A stretch of 64,000 bases of DNA, from assembly GCA_017621225.1 (NCBI GenBank), contig JAGATN010000019.1, forward strand, positions 122,200-186,199, given 5' to 3'. The notes beneath the pieces are model-generated. The model was not told where the DNA came from and made no database searches. It saw only the letters and a list, made by a program, of their open reading frames with translations. Position 1 is the first letter of the stretch. Every line of letters starts with the position of its first letter. The DNA is from Muribaculaceae bacterium. GTDB taxonomy: Bacteria; Bacteroidota; Bacteroidia; Bacteroidales; Muribaculaceae. This document shows positions 63,139-64,000 of this stretch, in pieces. Both the position numbers and the translations under genes were made by a program.

Positions 63139-63146
63139 CAAAATTA
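63139..63146 (-). promoter_or_regulatory. Candidate -7 element TAATTTTG for fbp
   Basis: The minus strand reads GTAATTTTGC, 21 bases before the start codon. Confidence 0.5.
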
Positions 63147-63208
63147 CATGAAAATTGTGAAATTTATGCTCATGCGGCATAAAAAGAGTCACAAGGTCGC
63201 ATATTTAT

Positions 63209-63224
63209 ATCAGTATATACTGAT
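63209..63224. repeat. Perfect 16-bp palindrome
   Basis: ATCAGTATATACTGAT lies about 60 bp upstream of the fbp -7 element and beyond the end of the glycosyltransferase gene. It could be an operator; no T-tract follows, so it does not look like a terminator. Confidence 0.5.
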
Positions 63225-63354
63225 TACGCATGCGAAGAATGCCGGAGCCGACTTTCTCAACCATTTGTCATCCCCTAATATGTGCTGCCCAAAATACAAT
63301 GCCGTTGGAACAAACAGTCCAAACGCAAATAAAATCGATGCATATTTCGCTGCA

Positions 63355-64000
63355 TCACAACGAGTCGAGCAGCTGCGAGTAGCCGGCGGCAAACGATGCC
63401 GGCGAATAGTGCGTCTTGACACGCCGCGTAGCCTCGGCAAGCAGCTTTGATGCCTTGCGAGGCTTCATGTCGATGGCTTGCCTCAATGCTCGGCACAGCT
63501 CTGCGGCATAGGCATCATCATCCAACGGATCGTCGGGGATATGAGCCACTACGGCATTGCGTCCGTCGACAAACATATCGCGTACGCAATGGCCATCCGA
63601 TGCCACTACCAAGAGCCTGTTGGCCATCATCTCAAGGCCCGAAAAGCTGCATTGCTCGGTGAAGCTCGGCAATACGCCAACGTCGGCTATGCCATACCAC
63701 TCCTTCACTTCTTCGTGGGGTATCAGGCCAAGACAAGTGGTCCACGGCGCCATGGGGCGAAGAAGCCATTCGGCACGAGCCACGTCCGACAGCCTACCCG
63801 CCACTACGAGCCTCACGTCCGACCGCTCCGACCGCAACATTGCAAACGCCCTGAGCAACGCCTCGAACCCCTTGACCCTTACCGGCCTACCGGCGTAGAG
63901 CACCATCTTTTCGTCAGCGCCCATTCCATATTTGTCGCGAAGCTTACGGCACAGCGCCACGTTGCGGCGGCTCTTTACGTCGTCAATGCAGTTGTGTATC
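63355..64000 (-). CDS. GT4-family glycosyltransferase, N-terminus beyond the window
   Basis: The frame is open to the right edge (215 codons seen); the GTG at 63960 is internal because in-frame sense codons continue upstream. The visible part is the C-terminal nucleotide-sugar half of a GT-B enzyme: 'KMVLYAGRPVRVKGFEALLRAF', 'DVRLVVAGRL', and the donor site 'PSFTEQCSFSGLEMMAN' with the EX7E-type Glu pair. It ends in a short helix. The acceptor and donor are unknown. It might belong to the transferases that accompany peptide-modifying clusters in Bacteroidetes, but this is only recall. Confidence 0.85.
   Translation of the reverse strand, partial: IHNCIDDVKSRRNVALCRKLRDKYGMGADEKMVLYAGRPVRVKGFEALLRAFAMLRSERSDVRLVVAGRLSDVARAEWLLRPMAPWTTCLGLIPHEEVKEWYGIADVGVLPSFTEQCSFSGLEMMANRLLVVASDGHCVRDMFVDGRNAVVAHIPDDPLDDDAYAAELCRALRQAIDMKPRKASKLLAEATRRVKTHYSPASFAAGYSQLLDSL

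Noticed and set aside
63106-63450. 114-codon plus-strand frame
   Set aside because: It spans the fbp promoter region and the end of the glycosyltransferase antisense; no recognisable motif.
1-64000. SusC/SusD pair, transposase, integrase or phage genes
   Set aside because: None was seen on either strand. The only TonB receptor (49132) has an STN domain and a DUF4249 partner, not SusD.

Overview
The window looks like a chromosomal segment of a gut-type Bacteroidales bacterium. Three kinds of evidence point that way. The promoters carry the Bacteroidetes -7 element TAnnTTTG, often with an upstream TTTG or TTGC. The genes are typical of the order: GH97, GH127 and DUF1080 enzymes, an STN-type TonB receptor with a DUF4249 lipoprotein, DUF4252 and class III FBPase. 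Many secreted glycosidases start with a short signal peptide or a lipobox. Muribaculaceae or a close family is my guess and is not proven. I saw no rRNA, tRNA, CRISPR array, insertion sequence or transposase.

Bases 1-13895 (minus strand) hold an eight-gene degradative operon that runs off the left edge: heparinase II/III-like lyase, alpha/beta hydrolase, GH97, GH43, GH88, GH28-like beta-helix, GH43-GH10 fusion and a partial GH43. The mix points to xylan or another polymer bearing uronic acids. No SusC/SusD pair is in view. This block looks more AT-rich than the rest.

Bases 14345-21652 (plus) form a four-gene cluster: DUF1080 x2 lipoprotein, Tat-exported Gfo/Idh/MocA oxidoreductase, a 1125-residue HEAT-repeat/DUF1080 x2 protein and a cytoplasmic Gfo/Idh/MocA oxidoreductase. 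It ends in a terminator and matches the logic of an oxidise-then-cleave 3-keto-glycoside route. A retaining-type GH97, an SMR transporter, gdhA and a BlaI/BlaR1-like pair follow. The promoter of that pair is flanked by two identical 18-bp palindromes.

Bases 27799-39454 alternate glycosidases (GH30, GH36, GH97, GH76) with housekeeping genes (rnz-tadA, mutS). Bases 39558-45405 hold an FMN-binding/Fe-S membrane protein with an exported nitroreductase, a TGS/uridine-kinase-like protein, a DUF4252 protein and two glycosyltransferases. A GH127 beta-L-arabinofuranosidase follows at 45614-48070.

Bases 48131-53157 (minus) hold a compact cell-surface signalling and uptake cassette in the order ECF sigma, small outer-membrane protein, miniature FecR-like anti-sigma candidate, STN TonB receptor and DUF4249 lipoprotein, with several overlapping stop/start codons. 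Two alpha-galactosidase-type genes (GH27 and GH36-like) come next, then an overlapping pair of lipoproteins (ADP-ribosylglycohydrolase fold and nucleoside hydrolase fold). AlkD, class III FBPase and a partial glycosyltransferase at the right edge complete the window. All family calls are by eye; no database search was run.
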